A stretch of DNA of 48,504 nucleotides from Candidatus Neoruminococcus faecicola. Its GTDB lineage: Bacteria; Bacillota; Clostridia; Oscillospirales; Ruminococcaceae. Positions 24,173 to 40,622 of this stretch are shown piece by piece. The notes below the pieces were generated by a model, which saw only the letters and a program-made list of their open reading frames with translations, was not told where the DNA came from and searched no databases. Positions within the stretch are counted from its first letter, which is position 1. Every line of letters begins with the position of its first letter. The translations under genes were made by a program, and so were the position numbers. The stretch spans positions 1 to 48,504 of the forward strand of contig CAJFPC010000001.1 of NCBI GenBank assembly GCA_904398325.1. The letters are read 5' to 3'.

Positions 24173-25282
24173 ATGGAACAAACATTTTTTATGCCTGTCA
24201 AGGTGATCGCCGCCGAGGGCGCCATTGCACGCAACGCGGAGGAATTCACCAAGCTGGGCCGCCGCGCCCTGATTGTCACCGGCAAAACCAGCGCCAAAAA
24301 ATGCGGCGCACTGGATGACGTCACCAGCGTATTGAAGGCAGCCGGCATCTCCTATGTGATCTACGACGAGATCACCCAGAACCCGATGCTTTCCGCCTGC
24401 AAAAAGGGCGGCGATATCGCCCGGCAGGAGAAGGTGGATTTCATCATCGGCATCGGCGGCGGCTCCCCGCTGGACGCCACCAAGGCCATCGCCATCTTCG
24501 CCGCCAACGACATGCCGGAGGAGGAAATCTTCGCCCTCAGCTGGCCCAACCATGCCCTGCCCTACATCCTGGTGGGCACCACCGCCGGCACCGGCAGCGA
24601 GGTGACCCCCTACGCCGTGCTGACGGTGGACCGCACCGGCCTCAAGCGCTCGGTGGGCCATCCCCAATGCTATGCCAACGCCGCCATCAGCGACCCGCGC
24701 TACACCGATTCCCTGCCGCGGGAGTTCACCCTTTCCACCGCGCTGGACGCTCTTTCCCACTCGATCGAGGGGTATTTTGCCAGCACAGCCAACGGCTTCA
24801 GCGACCTGTTCGCCGCCGAGGCCATCTGCATCATTTACCATACCCTTTACCCCATCGTTTACGATCATCGGGAGCTTTCCCCCGCCGACCGGGATCAGCT
24901 GTATCTGGCCTCGCTGTATGCCGGCGTCACCATTGCCAAAACCGGCACCTCCTACTGCCACTCGGTGGGGTATTTCCTGACAGAGGATTACCACATCCCC
25001 CACGGCTATGCCTGCGCCGTCTACCTGCCGGATTATCTGATGCGCGGCGCCGCTTATCTGCCCGAAAAGGCACAGGCGCTGTTCGGGCGGCTGGGTGCCA
25101 GCGCCGAGGGGCTGGCCAAGCTGATCCAGGATGCCACCCCCGCCATGAACCTGCTGCTCAGCGACGCACAGATCGAAGCGCTTTCCGCCCGGTGGGCCGG
25201 CAACCCTGCCTCGCTGGCAAAGGCGCCCGGCAATTTCACGGTGGAAGATGCCAAAGCGTTGGTGCGCAAGCTGTTCCAGTGA
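24173..25282 (+). CDS. Iron-containing alcohol dehydrogenase
   Basis: A 369-residue group III dehydrogenase. The NAD(P)-binding GGGSPLD lies at 95-101. The metal ligands are in their usual places: Asp192 and His196 (DALSH), His263 (CHSVGY) and His277 (HIPHG). Family members reduce aldehydes or oxidise alcohols and diols during fermentation; the substrate is not readable from sequence. ATG 24173 has GAGG nine bases upstream. It is monocistronic, with its own promoter and terminator. Confidence 0.92.
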   Translation: MEQTFFMPVKVIAAEGAIARNAEEFTKLGRRALIVTGKTSAKKCGALDDVTSVLKAAGISYVIYDEITQNPMLSACKKGGDIARQEKVDFIIGIGGGSPLDATKAIAIFAANDMPEEEIFALSWPNHALPYILVGTTAGTGSEVTPYAVLTVDRTGLKRSVGHPQCYANAAISDPRYTDSLPREFTLSTALDALSHSIEGYFASTANGFSDLFAAEAICIIYHTLYPIVYDHRELSPADRDQLYLASLYAGVTIAKTGTSYCHSVGYFLTEDYHIPHGYACAVYLPDYLMRGAAYLPEKAQALFGRLGASAEGLAKLIQDATPAMNLLLSDAQIEALSARWAGNPASLAKAPGNFTVEDAKALVRKLFQ

Positions 25283-25316
25283 GAAGGCACTTTCCTTTTT
25301 CCCTCATATCGCGCCA

Positions 25317-25355
25317 TGGCTCCGGGCATGCTAAAACAGCGCCCGGAGTTTTTTC
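25317..25355 (+). terminator. Terminator after the alcohol dehydrogenase gene
   Basis: CTCCGGGC pairs with GCCCGGAG across a 13-base loop and is followed by TTTTTT. Confidence 0.8.
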
Positions 25356-25383
25356 ATCCACATGGAATGATTTTCCGCATAAT

Positions 25384-25414
25384 AAAACTCCCCACGCTTC
25401 CGTGAGGAGTTTTT
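25384..25414. terminator. Bidirectional terminator ending the RNA locus
   Basis: AAAACTCC.CACG and CGTG.GGAGTTTT pair around a CTTC loop. On the minus strand it follows the putative RNA gene and ends in TTTT. Confidence 0.75.
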
Positions 25415-25819
25415 GGAGAGTAATGGGGAAAACCATTACGCGCCCTATCCCGCCGCCCTTTTGCCATCCCCCGGCCTGACGGAAAAACGGCTCCCTACAA
25501 ACCGGATCGCCGTCAAAGCCGAAGGGACCAACAAAAGGGGCCAGGTGCGGAGAAAAGGAAATCCGCACAAGACGCTTCTCCGCTTGAGGCGTTCGGCAGT
25601 CTCCATCGCCTTGGCCCCGGGCTGTAAGCTGCAGCCGGGAGCCAGGGCCTGCTTTGGCCTGTTTCAGCGGCATCCAACCGGAGTTGGCTGTCTGCACCGC
25701 TTACGTGTTCGCAATCAACGCCGGTTTTCAGAGCGCTTCCTTTTCCGGAGACGGGGCCTGAGGATGAAAGCCCGCCCAGGCAGCGGCCGGCCGAGGCCGG
25801 TGCGCTTTCATCTTCTCCA
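25384..25819 (-). ncRNA. Predicted structured noncoding RNA, about 435 nt, family unknown
   Basis: This GC-rich interval has no convincing reading frame but carries a promoter and terminator on the minus strand. Several pairings are visible: GATGAAAGC/GCTTTCATC (25763-25771 with 25804-25812) enclosing CCGGCC/GGCCGG, then AGCGG/CCGCT around CCAAC-CCGG-GTTGG. Further on are GGCTG/CAGCC, GTGCGGA/TCCGCAC (25545-25551 with 25562-25568) and a longer-range GGGGCCA/TGGCCCC (25537-25543 with 25612-25618). I looked for RNase P (GAGGAAAGTCC), tmRNA and SRP motifs and found none. The downstream gene is convergent, so it is not a leader of another gene. That it is an RNA gene is inferred from promoter, structure and terminator together. 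Confidence 0.6.
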
Positions 25820-25825
25820 TGATTC

Positions 25826-25854
25826 AGTATAGCACAAATAAGTGCAAATTACAA
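25826..25854 (-). promoter_or_regulatory. Promoter of the structured RNA locus
   Basis: TTGTAA (25849-25854), 17 bases, TATACT (25826-25831) on the minus strand. The expected start is near 25819. Confidence 0.65.
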
Positions 25855-25959
25855 GATAAATTATAATGTAAATATTTATGTATTTGATCATGTAATTTAC
25901 AAAGGTATCTAATAAATGTTAAACAGGATATAATAGAAGAATGTGAAGGGGTGATTTCT

Positions 25960-26133
25960 TTGGCCTTCCGAATCAAAAAAGTAGAGTATTCCAACAAGAC
26001 ATTCCGCATGCCGAATGATTTGATTCAACTGCTGGAACACGTGGCTCAAGAAAAGCGAATTTCCCTCAACCAGCTGGTGATCCAGTGCTGCCAATATGCC
26101 TTGGAAAATCTCGAAGACGACGACGCGGAATAA
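25960..26133 (+). CDS. Small ribbon-helix-helix-like protein
   Basis: The 57-residue product has KTFRMPNDLIQLLEHVAQEK followed by RISLNQLVIQCCQYAL, the beta-helix-helix pattern of Arc/MetJ-type DNA-binding proteins, and an acidic tail. GAAGGGG (to 25951) has an eight-base spacer to TTG 25960, which is preferred. GTG 25951 is in frame but overlaps that site. It is probably a small transcription factor whose target could be the AT-rich region just upstream. Function beyond DNA binding is unknown. Confidence 0.65.
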   Translation: MAFRIKKVEYSNKTFRMPNDLIQLLEHVAQEKRISLNQLVIQCCQYALENLEDDDAE

Positions 26134-26153
26134 CCGCTTTTGCCTCTTTTGCA

Positions 26154-26185
26154 TGCCCCGCAATCCCCCGCTGCGGGGCATTTCT
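26154..26185 (+). terminator. Terminator after the small RHH gene
   Basis: TGCCCCGCA and TGCGGGGCA pair around a C-rich loop, followed by a T-rich stretch. Confidence 0.7.
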
Positions 26186-26212
26186 TTTCCCCTGATATGG
26201 AAAAAACTGAAA

Positions 26213-26244
26213 GAAAAAAACTCCCCTTACGGGGAGTTTTTTTA
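26213..26244. terminator. Bidirectional terminator downstream of tuf
   Basis: ACTCCCC (26220-26226) pairs with GGGGAGT (26231-26237), with an A-run on one side and a T-run on the other. Confidence 0.85.
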
Positions 26245-26255
26245 ATGCGGAAAAC

Positions 26256-27455
26256 TTAGGCCTCGATGGCGGTAACAACGCCGGAACCAACGGTGCGGCC
26301 ACCCTCACGGATAGCGAAACGCAGGCCCTCTTCGATGGCGATGGGGGTGATCAGCTCCACATCCATCTCGACGTTATCGCCAGGCATGCACATCTCAACG
26401 CCCTCAGGCAGAGCGATGACGCCGGTCACGTCGGTAGTTCTGAAGTAGAACTGAGGTCTGTAGTTGTTGAAGAACGGGGTGTGACGGCCGCCCTCATCCT
26501 TGGTCAGAACGTAAACCTGGCCATGGAACTTGGTGTGAGGATGAATGCTGCCGGGCTTGCACAGCACCTGGCCGCGCTGGATATCGGTTCTCTGGATGCC
26601 GCGCAGCAGAGCGCCGATGTTGTCGCCGGCCTCGGCATAATCCAGGATCTTGCGGAACATCTCGATACCGGTCACGACGGTCTTCTGCTTCTCATGGCGC
26701 AGACCAACCAGCTCAACCTCGTCGCCGGTGTTCAGTCTGCCGCGCTCCACTCTGCCGGTGGCGACGGTGCCGCGGCCGGTGATGGTGAAGACGTCCTCAA
26801 CAGGCATCAGGAAGGGCAGGTCGGCCTTTCTCTCCGGGGTGGGGATATAGGTGTCGACCGCATCCATCAGCTCCAGGATGGGGGCATAAGCGGGATCGTT
26901 CAGATCATCGGGAGCCTCCAGAGCCTTCAGAGCAGAACCCTTGATGATGGGCACTTCGTCGCCGGGGAAGTCATAGGCGCTCAGCAGCTCACGGATTTCC
27001 ATCTCGACCAGCTCCAGCAGCTCGGGATCGTCAACCTGGTCGACCTTGTTCATGAACACAACGATATAGGGCACGCCGACCTGACGGGCCAGCAGGATGT
27101 GCTCTCTGGTCTGAGGCATCGGGCCGTCAGCAGCAGACACAACCAGGATAGCGCCATCCATCTGGGCAGCACCGGTGATCATGTTCTTGACATAGTCAGC
27201 ATGGCCGGGGCAGTCCACATGGGCATAGTGACGGTTGTCGGTCTCATACTCCACGTGGGCGGTGTTGATGGTGATGCCGCGCTCTCTCTCCTCAGGGGCC
27301 TTATCGATCATATCATAAGCCTCATACTTGGCCTGACCCTTCAGCGCCAGAGTCTTGGTGATAGCGGCGGTCAGAGTGGTTTTACCATGGTCGACGTGGC
27401 CAATGGTACCAATGTTGACATGAGGTTTGGTTCTTTCAAAATGTGCCTTTGCCAT
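26256..27455 (-). CDS. tuf: Translation elongation factor Tu
   Basis: A 399-residue GTPase that brings aminoacyl-tRNA to the ribosome. GHVDHGKT (G1), RGITI (switch I), DCPGH (G3) and NKVD (G4) are present, followed by the two beta-barrel domains ([17 protein letters not shown] and beyond). It is the last gene of the str cluster and has its own promoter in the 97-base gap after fusA. AGGGAGG lies upstream of ATG 27455. Confidence 0.99.
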   Translation of the reverse strand: MAKAHFERTKPHVNIGTIGHVDHGKTTLTAAITKTLALKGQAKYEAYDMIDKAPEERERGITINTAHVEYETDNRHYAHVDCPGHADYVKNMITGAAQMDGAILVVSAADGPMPQTREHILLARQVGVPYIVVFMNKVDQVDDPELLELVEMEIRELLSAYDFPGDEVPIIKGSALKALEAPDDLNDPAYAPILELMDAVDTYIPTPERKADLPFLMPVEDVFTITGRGTVATGRVERGRLNTGDEVELVGLRHEKQKTVVTGIEMFRKILDYAEAGDNIGALLRGIQRTDIQRGQVLCKPGSIHPHTKFHGQVYVLTKDEGGRHTPFFNNYRPQFYFRTTDVTGVIALPEGVEMCMPGDNVEMDVELITPIAIEEGLRFAIREGGRTVGSGVVTAIEA

Positions 27456-27508
27456 TGATAGATTCCTCCCTAATATAAAAATTAAAATAAGCGGGACTTA
27501 CAATCTGT

Positions 27509-27537
27509 ATTGTAGCAATAAAAGCCAAAAATTGCAA
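27509..27537 (-). promoter_or_regulatory. Internal promoter of tuf
   Basis: TTGCAA (27532-27537), 17 bases, TACAAT (27509-27514) on the minus strand, between fusA and tuf. Confidence 0.65.
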
Positions 27538-27553
27538 GTATTTGTGCAAAAAA

Positions 27554-29635
27554 TCAGTCTTTCTTCATGCGGGAGCTGATGATGCCCTCGGCAATATTCT
27601 TGGGGACCTCGATGTAATGAGAGGGCTCCATGACGTAGTTGCCGCGGCCCTGGGTCTTGCTTCGCAGGTCGTTGGAATAACCGGACATCTCAGACAGCGG
27701 GACGAAAGCCTTAATTTCCTGCGCGCCGTAGACAGCCTCCATACCCTGGATCTGGCCGCGGCGGGAGTTCAGATCGCCGATCACGTCGCCCATGTATTCC
27801 TCGGGGACGGTGACAGCCACCTTCATAATCGGCTCCAGCAGCACCGGGTCGGCCTTGCGCATCGCCTCTTTGAACGCCATAGAACCGGCGATCTTAAAGG
27901 CCATTTCGGAAGAGTCGACCTCGTGGAAAGAGCCGTCGTACAGGGTGACGATCACATCTACCACCTGGTAGCCGGCCACAACGCCCGCCTGCATGGCCCC
28001 CTGGATACCCTGGTCAACCGCCGGGATGTACTCCTTGGGGATGGCGCCGCCGACGATGGCATTGTTGAAGACATATCCCTTGCCACTCTCGTTGGGCTCG
28101 ATCTTGATCTTGACATGACCATACTGGCCCTTACCGCCGGACTGACGGGCATATTTCATATCCACATCAGCGGTGCGGCGGATGGTCTCCTTATAAGAGA
28201 CCTGCGGCTTGCCGACGTTGGCCTCCACGCGGAACTCGCGCAGCAGGCGGTCGACGATGATCTCCAGATGCAGCTCGCCCATGCCGGCGATGATGGTCTG
28301 GCCCGTCTCCTGATCGGTGTAGGTCTTAAAGGTCGGGTCCTCCTCAGCCAGCTTGGCCAGGGCAATGGCCATCTTTTCCTGGCCGGCCTTGGTCTTGGGC
28401 TCGATAGCCAGGTTGATAACCGGATCCGGGAACTCCATGGATTCCAGCACGATGGGGTGCTTGGGGTCGCACAGGGTGTCGCCGGTGGTGGTGTTTTTCA
28501 GGCCCACGGCGGCGGCGATATCGCCGGCGTAGCAGGTCTCGATATCCTGGCGGTGGTTGGCGTGCATCTGCAGGATGCGGCCCATACGCTCGTTATCGTC
28601 CTTATTGGCGTTGTAAACGGTGGTGCCGGCGTTGACGGTACCGGAATAGACGCGGAAGAAGCACAGCTTGCCCACATAGGGGTCAGTGGCGATCTTGAAG
28701 GCCAGGGCCGCGAAGGGCTCCTTGTCCGAAGAAGGCCGCTCCTCGGTCTCGCCGGTTTCCGGGTTGGTGCCGGTGATGTGAGCGATGTCGGTAGGCGCGG
28801 GCATGTAGTCCACAATGGCGTCCAGCAGCTTCTGCACGCCCTTGTTGCGGTAAGAGGTGCCGCAGCAGACAGGGACCAGGGTGTTATCCAGAGTGCCCTT
28901 GCGGATGGCGCGCTTAATCTCCTCGGTGGTCAGCTCCTCGCCTTCCAGATATTTTTCCATCAGCTCTTCGTCCTGCTCAGCAACAGCTTCCAGCAGTTTC
29001 TGGCGGTACTCCTCAGCGATGTCCTTCATATCCTCGGGGATCTCTTCCACGCGCATATCCTTGCCCATATCGTCATAATAGATATCGGCGTTCATCTCCA
29101 CCAGGTCGATGATGCCCTTGAAGAACTGCTCAGAGCCAATGGGCAGCTGGATCGGCACCGCGTTGCATTTCAGGCGCTCATGCATCATGTTGACAACCTT
29201 GTAGAAGTCAGCGCCCATGATGTCCATTTTGTTGACATAGCCCATGCGGGGTACGTGATACTTATCCGCCTGACGCCACACCGTCTCAGACTGGGGCTCA
29301 ACGCCGCCCTTGGCACAGAACACCGTCACAGAGCCATCCAGCACACGCAGGGAACGCTCCACCTCGACGGTGAAGTCCACGTGGCCGGGGGTATCAATGA
29401 TGTTGATACGGTAGCCCTTCCAGAATGCTGTGGTAGCGGCGGAGGTGATGGTGATGCCCCTCTCCTGCTCCTGCGCCATCCAGTCCATGGTGGCGGTGCC
29501 GTCGTGGGTCTCGCCAATCTTATGGTTTACACCGGTATAGTACAGGATTCGCTCGGTGGTGGTGGTTTTACCAGCGTCGATGTGGGCCATTATGCCGATA
29601 TTTCTGGTTTTTTCAAGTGGAACCTCTCTTGGCAT
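27554..29635 (-). CDS. fusA: Translation elongation factor G
   Basis: A 693-residue translocase GTPase. [28 protein letters not shown] and NKMD (G1-G4) lie in the first 150 residues, and the five-domain length and C-terminal sequence are typical. It sits between rpsG and tuf as in most bacteria. The start ATG 29635 has AGGAGG upstream. Confidence 0.99.
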   Translation of the reverse strand: MPREVPLEKTRNIGIMAHIDAGKTTTTERILYYTGVNHKIGETHDGTATMDWMAQEQERGITITSAATTAFWKGYRINIIDTPGHVDFTVEVERSLRVLDGSVTVFCAKGGVEPQSETVWRQADKYHVPRMGYVNKMDIMGADFYKVVNMMHERLKCNAVPIQLPIGSEQFFKGIIDLVEMNADIYYDDMGKDMRVEEIPEDMKDIAEEYRQKLLEAVAEQDEELMEKYLEGEELTTEEIKRAIRKGTLDNTLVPVCCGTSYRNKGVQKLLDAIVDYMPAPTDIAHITGTNPETGETEERPSSDKEPFAALAFKIATDPYVGKLCFFRVYSGTVNAGTTVYNANKDDNERMGRILQMHANHRQDIETCYAGDIAAAVGLKNTTTGDTLCDPKHPIVLESMEFPDPVINLAIEPKTKAGQEKMAIALAKLAEEDPTFKTYTDQETGQTIIAGMGELHLEIIVDRLLREFRVEANVGKPQVSYKETIRRTADVDMKYARQSGGKGQYGHVKIKIEPNESGKGYVFNNAIVGGAIPKEYIPAVDQGIQGAMQAGVVAGYQVVDVIVTLYDGSFHEVDSSEMAFKIAGSMAFKEAMRKADPVLLEPIMKVAVTVPEEYMGDVIGDLNSRRGQIQGMEAVYGAQEIKAFVPLSEMSGYSNDLRSKTQGRGNYVMEPSHYIEVPKNIAEGIISSRMKKD

Positions 29636-29737
29636 AATATCCTCCTCTTCATGGTTAAACGGCTCTGACAGCCGGGCCGGTCAGGCCAGCCCGGGCGCCA
29701 GAGGAAAAAACTCAGTGGTGCTGGGAAAGGACCCGGC

Positions 29738-30208
29738 TTACCATCTGTAATGGGCGAAAGCCTTGTTGGCTTCGGCCATTTTGTGGGTATCCTCGCGCTT
29801 TTTCACGGCGCCGCCGGTCCCGTTGATGGCGTCCATAATCTCGCCGGCCAGTCTCTCCTTCATGGTCCGCTCAGAGCGGCTTCTGGAGTAGGTGGTGATC
29901 CATCTCAAGCCCAGGGTCTGGCGTCTCTCGGGGCGCACCTCCATAGGCACCTGGTAGGTGGCGCCGCCCACGCGGCGGGCCTTGACCTCCAGAACAGGCA
30001 TGATGTTCTCCATCGCCTGCTCAAAAGCCTCCAGGGGATCTTTCTCGGTCTTCTCCTTGACGATGTCAAAGGCACCGTAAACGATTTTCTGGGCCACGCC
30101 CTTCTTGCCATCATACATGATGTTGTTGATCAGGCGGGTGACCAGCTTGGAATTGTACATAGGATCGGGCAAAACATCGCGCTTTGCCACTTGGCCTCTT
30201 CTTGGCAC
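29738..30208 (-). CDS. rpsG: 30S ribosomal protein S7
   Basis: A 156-residue primary 16S rRNA-binding protein and str-operon regulator in other bacteria. The first in-frame GTG (30226) would add six residues, but AAGGAGG lies between them, so GTG 30208 ([10 protein letters not shown] next) is the start. [20 protein letters not shown] is the conserved rRNA-binding loop. Confidence 0.97.
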   Translation of the reverse strand: MPRRGQVAKRDVLPDPMYNSKLVTRLINNIMYDGKKGVAQKIVYGAFDIVKEKTEKDPLEAFEQAMENIMPVLEVKARRVGGATYQVPMEVRPERRQTLGLRWITTYSRSRSERTMKERLAGEIMDAINGTGGAVKKREDTHKMAEANKAFAHYRW

Positions 30209-30334
30209 TTTGCTTCCCTCCTTCACAGAATGATATCATAGGTACTCGAAAGTGACAAAACTCCCGTTGCGCCAATACGCAGCCTTATCATAAGCGGCTG
30301 GATCAGCTGCAGTAACAATCGGAATGGAGTTTTA

Positions 30335-30760
30335 TTACTTAGCGGCACCAGCCTTCGGGCGCTTTGCACCGTACTTGGATCTGCCCTGCATTCTCTTGGC
30401 AACGCCCTGAGCGTCCAGGGTGCCGCGGATGATGTGATAACGCACACCAGGGAGATCCTTCACACGGCCGCCGCGGATCAGCACAACGCTGTGCTCCTGC
30501 AGATTGTGGCCGATACCCGGAATATAGGCTGTTGCTTCCATCCCGTTGGAAAGCTTGACTCTGGCGACTTTTCTCAGCGCGGAGTTGGGCTTCTTCGGAG
30601 TCTGGGTTCTGATAGCAGTACATACGCCTCTCTTCTGCGGGGAGTTCTGATCGATGGCAATGCGCTTTTTCGCATTCCAGCCTTTCAGCAGTACTGGTGC
30701 AGTAGACTTCTTCTCGACGACCTCTCTGCCCTTGCGGACGAGCTGGTTAAAGGTTGGCAT
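30335..30760 (-). CDS. rpsL: 30S ribosomal protein S12
   Basis: A 141-residue decoding-centre protein. Both loops linked to streptomycin carry the common sensitive-type lysines ([11 protein letters not shown] and [13 protein letters not shown]). It is the first gene of rpsL-rpsG-fusA-tuf; the 126-base gap to rpsG holds no gene. AAGGAGG lies upstream of ATG 30760. Confidence 0.98.
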   Translation of the reverse strand: MPTFNQLVRKGREVVEKKSTAPVLLKGWNAKKRIAIDQNSPQKRGVCTAIRTQTPKKPNSALRKVARVKLSNGMEATAYIPGIGHNLQEHSVVLIRGGRVKDLPGVRYHIIRGTLDAQGVAKRMQGRSKYGAKRPKAGAAK

Positions 30761-30828
30761 TTGGTTGCACCTCCTTATAATAAATTTGGCACGGAACGGC
30801 AGATTTGCACAAGTCCGTACATTTTGTT

Positions 30829-30858
30829 ATTTTACCATGCCCGCTTTGTGTATGTCAA
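30829..30858 (-). promoter_or_regulatory. Promoter of the str operon
   Basis: TTGACA (30853-30858), 18 bases, TAAAAT (30829-30834) on the minus strand, with an extended TGG before the -10. Confidence 0.8.
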
Positions 30859-30972
30859 TAGACCCAGCGGAGGTTTTCTGTAAAGAATGACGAAATTTTT
30901 TCTTTTTTCCGGTTCTCCCCGCTGATTATGGCCGGCGGGGCGCCGTTTCATTCCCTTTGAGCAGCGGATCAA

Positions 30973-31003
30973 CAAAAAAGGGCCCTGGCTGGGCCCTTTT
31001 TTC
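30973..31003 (-). terminator. Terminator after rpoC
   Basis: AAAAAAGGGCCC and GGGCCCTTTTTT pair around a five-base loop. It separates rpoBC from the str operon. Confidence 0.9.
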
Positions 31004-31023
31004 ACCGGGGTATTCCGGCAGGA

Positions 31024-34569
<3,546 letters not shown>

Positions 34570-34587
34570 CTTCCGTCCCCCTATTCC

Positions 34588-38313
<3,726 letters not shown>

Positions 38314-38317
38314 AGGC

Positions 38318-38455
38318 TCACTCACTCCATTCATCTAAATAACGCTCGGCTTCCTGGCACTTTTGTCGGATTTCCTTGGCTGTTTTGTCAAAAAAATCGT
38401 CGAAATATTTGATGAACCTGCCCCAAATTGTTTGGGAAAAGTCACAAATAGCCAT
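38318..38455 (-). CDS. Candidate 45-codon leader ORF upstream of rpoB
   Basis: The frame from ATG 38455 encodes an amphipathic, charged peptide (it begins [18 protein letters not shown] and ends in YLDEWSE). Its stop lies four bases before the chosen rpoB start, and the rpoB Shine-Dalgarno is inside it. It begins about ten bases after the predicted transcription start and has no Shine-Dalgarno, so it would be nearly leaderless. It could be translationally coupled to rpoB or be chance. Conservation would decide. Confidence 0.35.
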   Translation of the reverse strand: MAICDFSQTIWGRFIKYFDDFFDKTAKEIRQKCQEAERYLDEWSE

Positions 38456-38471
38456 TATGATACAGTATAAT

Positions 38472-38500
38472 ATTATAGTACAGCCCGTCCGGCCTGTCAA
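38472..38500 (-). promoter_or_regulatory. Perfect-consensus sigma-A promoter of rpoBC
   Basis: TTGACA (38495-38500), exactly 17 bases, TATAAT (38472-38477) on the minus strand. Both hexamers match consensus. Confidence 0.9.
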
Positions 38501-38613
38501 TGGTTTTTTCAAATTCTGGGTAGTTTTTTAGCTTATCACATTTTGTACCGGTTGAAAAGGGGGATTGGCTGGTTTGGGAAATTTTTTCTTCCCTGCCGGG
38601 ACGGGCCCTTTGC

Positions 38614-38650
38614 AGCAAAAACGAGGGGAGCGGCGGCTCCCCTCGTTTCT
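38614..38650 (-). terminator. Terminator after metY
   Basis: AACGAGGGGAGC (38620-38631) pairs with GCTCCCCTCGTT (38636-38647), followed by T-rich sequence on the minus strand. Confidence 0.9.
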
Positions 38651-38695
38651 CGTTTTTTTCTATAATAAATAAGGTATCTTGGTTGCCGCCCCGGT

Positions 38696-39961
38696 CTACG
38701 CCTTCTCCAGGGCCTGGGCCAGGTCGGCGATGATGTCGTCCACATGCTCCAGCCCCACCGACAGGCGCACCAGGCCGGGCGTGATGCCGGCGGCCAGAAT
38801 CTGCTCGTCGGTCAGCTGGCGGTGGGTGGTGGTGGCGGGATGGAGGACCATGGTGCGGGCATCCGCCACATGGACGGCCAGCATGGCCAGCTTCAGGTTG
38901 TCGATAAACCGGGCTGCCTGCTCCCGGCCCCCCTTGAGGGAGAAGGAGATCACGCCGCTGCATCCCTTGGGCAGATACTTCTTGGCCAGTTCCCTGTAGG
39001 GGTTGCCCTCCAGGGTGGGGTAGTTCACCCCTTCCACCTTCTCACAGGTGGTGAGGAACCGGGCGATCGCTTCCGCGTTCCGGCAATGGCGCTCCATCCG
39101 CAGGGGGAGGGTCTCCAGGCCCAGATTCAGCAGGAAGGCATCCTGGGCGGTGGGATAGGCGCCGAAATCCCGCATCAGCTGCACCCGCGCCTTGGTGATG
39201 TAGGCCGAAGAGCCAAACTGCTGGGTATAGGTGACGCCGTGGTAGGAGGGGTCCGGCTGGGTGAGGCAGTCGTAGCCGCCGGCGGCCCAGTCGAAGTTGC
39301 CGCTGTCCACAATCACGCCGCCCAGCTGGATGCTGTGGCCGTCCATGTACTTGGTGGTGGAGTGGATGATCAGGTCCGCCCCATGCTCGAAGGGCCGGCA
39401 GAGGATGGGGGTGGCAAAGGTGTTGTCCACCAGGAGAGGCACCTTGTTCCGATGGGCCACCCGGGCCAGCTTCTCAATGTCCAGCACCGCAATGGCGGGG
39501 TTGGCGATGGTCTCGCCATAGACCAGCCGGGTGTTGGGCCGGAAGGCCTTCTGAATCTCCTCCTCCGAGGCATCCGCATCCACAAAGGTGCAGTCGATGC
39601 CCAGGCGCTTGAGGGTCACGGCAAAGAGGTTGACCGTTCCCCCATAGATGGCGGCGGCGCTGACAATGTGGTCTCCGGCGTTCAGGATGTTCAGCACGGC
39701 GATCAGGATGGCCGCCTGGCCGGAGGAGGTGCAGAGGGCGCCGACGCCGCCTTCCAGAGCGGCAATCTTTTTTTCCACCGCCTGAACGGTGGGGTTTGCC
39801 ATCCGGGAATAGGTGCAGCCCTCCTCCTGCAGGTCAAAAAGCTTCCCCACATGGGCGGTGGAGTCGTACTTGTAGGTGGTCGCCTGGTAGATGGGCAGGA
39901 CGGTGGGCTCCCCGTTCTTGGGGGTGTAGCCTTCGTGGAGACACTGGGTTTCAATTCGCAT
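38696..39961 (-). CDS. metY: O-acetylhomoserine sulfhydrylase (MetY-type)
   Basis: A 421-residue PLP enzyme of the Cys/Met metabolism family. YQATTYKYDSTAHVGKLF, YSRMANPTVQAVEKK and HSTTKYMDGH (Schiff-base Lys204) are typical of O-acetylhomoserine aminocarboxypropyltransferase, which makes homocysteine from O-acetylhomoserine and sulfide. The length is close to MetY (about 425) rather than the shorter MetB (about 380). ATG 39961 has AAAGGAGG upstream. A T-box leader precedes it. Confidence 0.9.
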   Translation of the reverse strand: MRIETQCLHEGYTPKNGEPTVLPIYQATTYKYDSTAHVGKLFDLQEEGCTYSRMANPTVQAVEKKIAALEGGVGALCTSSGQAAILIAVLNILNAGDHIVSAAAIYGGTVNLFAVTLKRLGIDCTFVDADASEEEIQKAFRPNTRLVYGETIANPAIAVLDIEKLARVAHRNKVPLLVDNTFATPILCRPFEHGADLIIHSTTKYMDGHSIQLGGVIVDSGNFDWAAGGYDCLTQPDPSYHGVTYTQQFGSSAYITKARVQLMRDFGAYPTAQDAFLLNLGLETLPLRMERHCRNAEAIARFLTTCEKVEGVNYPTLEGNPYRELAKKYLPKGCSGVISFSLKGGREQAARFIDNLKLAMLAVHVADARTMVLHPATTTHRQLTDEQILAAGITPGLVRLSVGLEHVDDIIADLAQALEKA

Positions 39962-40015
39962 GGATCGTTTCCTCCTTTGATGTTTCCAAAACCGGCGCGA
40001 CAGTGACCAAGCAAC

Positions 40016-40317
40016 GAAAAAGCCCCGTCTTCAAACAATTCTGCTTGAAGACGGGGCACTGCACCCGTGTTACCACTTCAATTCGCCGGCTCCTCACGAA
40101 GACCGGCCTCGTCAGGTACGCCGGCTGCCCGGGATACCCTACCGCTATATCAGGCGGAACCTGTCGCGCCCTAAAAGGAACCTCCCCCTCTCGAACGCGC
40201 CGCTCGGGAGCCATCTTCAACAAGTCCTGACCCGCCTCTTTTCACCACCCGAGGCTCTCTGAAGGGCTGGTTGCCTGTCTACTCTCTCCGTCCTTGCGTT
40301 GCACTGTGTTTTGGTAT
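40016..40317 (-). ncRNA. T-box riboswitch leader of metY
   Basis: On the minus strand are AGTAGA (40283-40278), the distal-loop AGAGAGCC (40260-40253) with GGTGGTGAAAAGAGGC, and the T-box TGAAGTGGTAACACGGG (40080-40064). A terminator follows, with GCCCCGTCTTCAA pairing TTGAAGACGGGGC and then a T-run. An ATG at 40214-40212 (GAAGATGGCTCC) sits where the specifier codon is expected, suggesting tRNA-Met. The specifier reading is tentative. Confidence 0.85.
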
Positions 40318-40323
40318 GGCGAC

Positions 40324-40352
40324 ATCATAGCACGCTCAAAGAGAATTGTCAA
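40324..40352 (-). promoter_or_regulatory. Promoter of the metY T-box transcript
   Basis: TTGACA (40347-40352), 17 bases, TATGAT (40324-40329) on the minus strand. Confidence 0.8.
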
Positions 40353-40493
40353 CCCCTTTTTTCTTTTCCCCCACAAGAAATCGGGCCCTCGCCCTCCCCC
40401 CTTCCGGGGAACATTTCTCTTTCTATGGGGATGTTTCCCCTTTTCCAGGCCGGGAACTATCTTCCGATTTCCGGCTCCTTTTTCCCTTCCCGC

Positions 40494-40522
40494 TGGCATC
40501 CCCTTCCCCCCTATGGTATAAT
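40494..40522 (+). promoter_or_regulatory. Promoter of pepV
   Basis: TGGCAT (40494-40499), 17 bases, TATAAT (40517-40522) with an extended TGG. The region 40353-40493 holds only C- and T-rich sequence without a gene. Confidence 0.6.
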
Positions 40523-40622
40523 GGCTGTACAGCTTCTGGGGGGCAGCGGCCCTTTTGTCCGGCTGCTGCCCGGGGAGAATCTCCCTCCAGAAGACATCTT
40601 TCACCAGGAGGCGACAATCATC

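Noticed and set aside
24667-25479. Plus-strand frame of 270 codons
   Set aside because: It overlaps the alcohol dehydrogenase in another frame and crosses two terminators.
25384-25819. RNase P RNA, tmRNA or SRP RNA
   Set aside because: I found no GAGGAAAGTCC, no tag frame with a tRNA-like end, and no GGAAGGAAGCAGCC-type apical motif.
25413-25832. Plus-strand frame of 139 codons in the RNA locus
   Set aside because: It has no ribosome site and a basic, low-complexity product; hairpins explain the sequence better.
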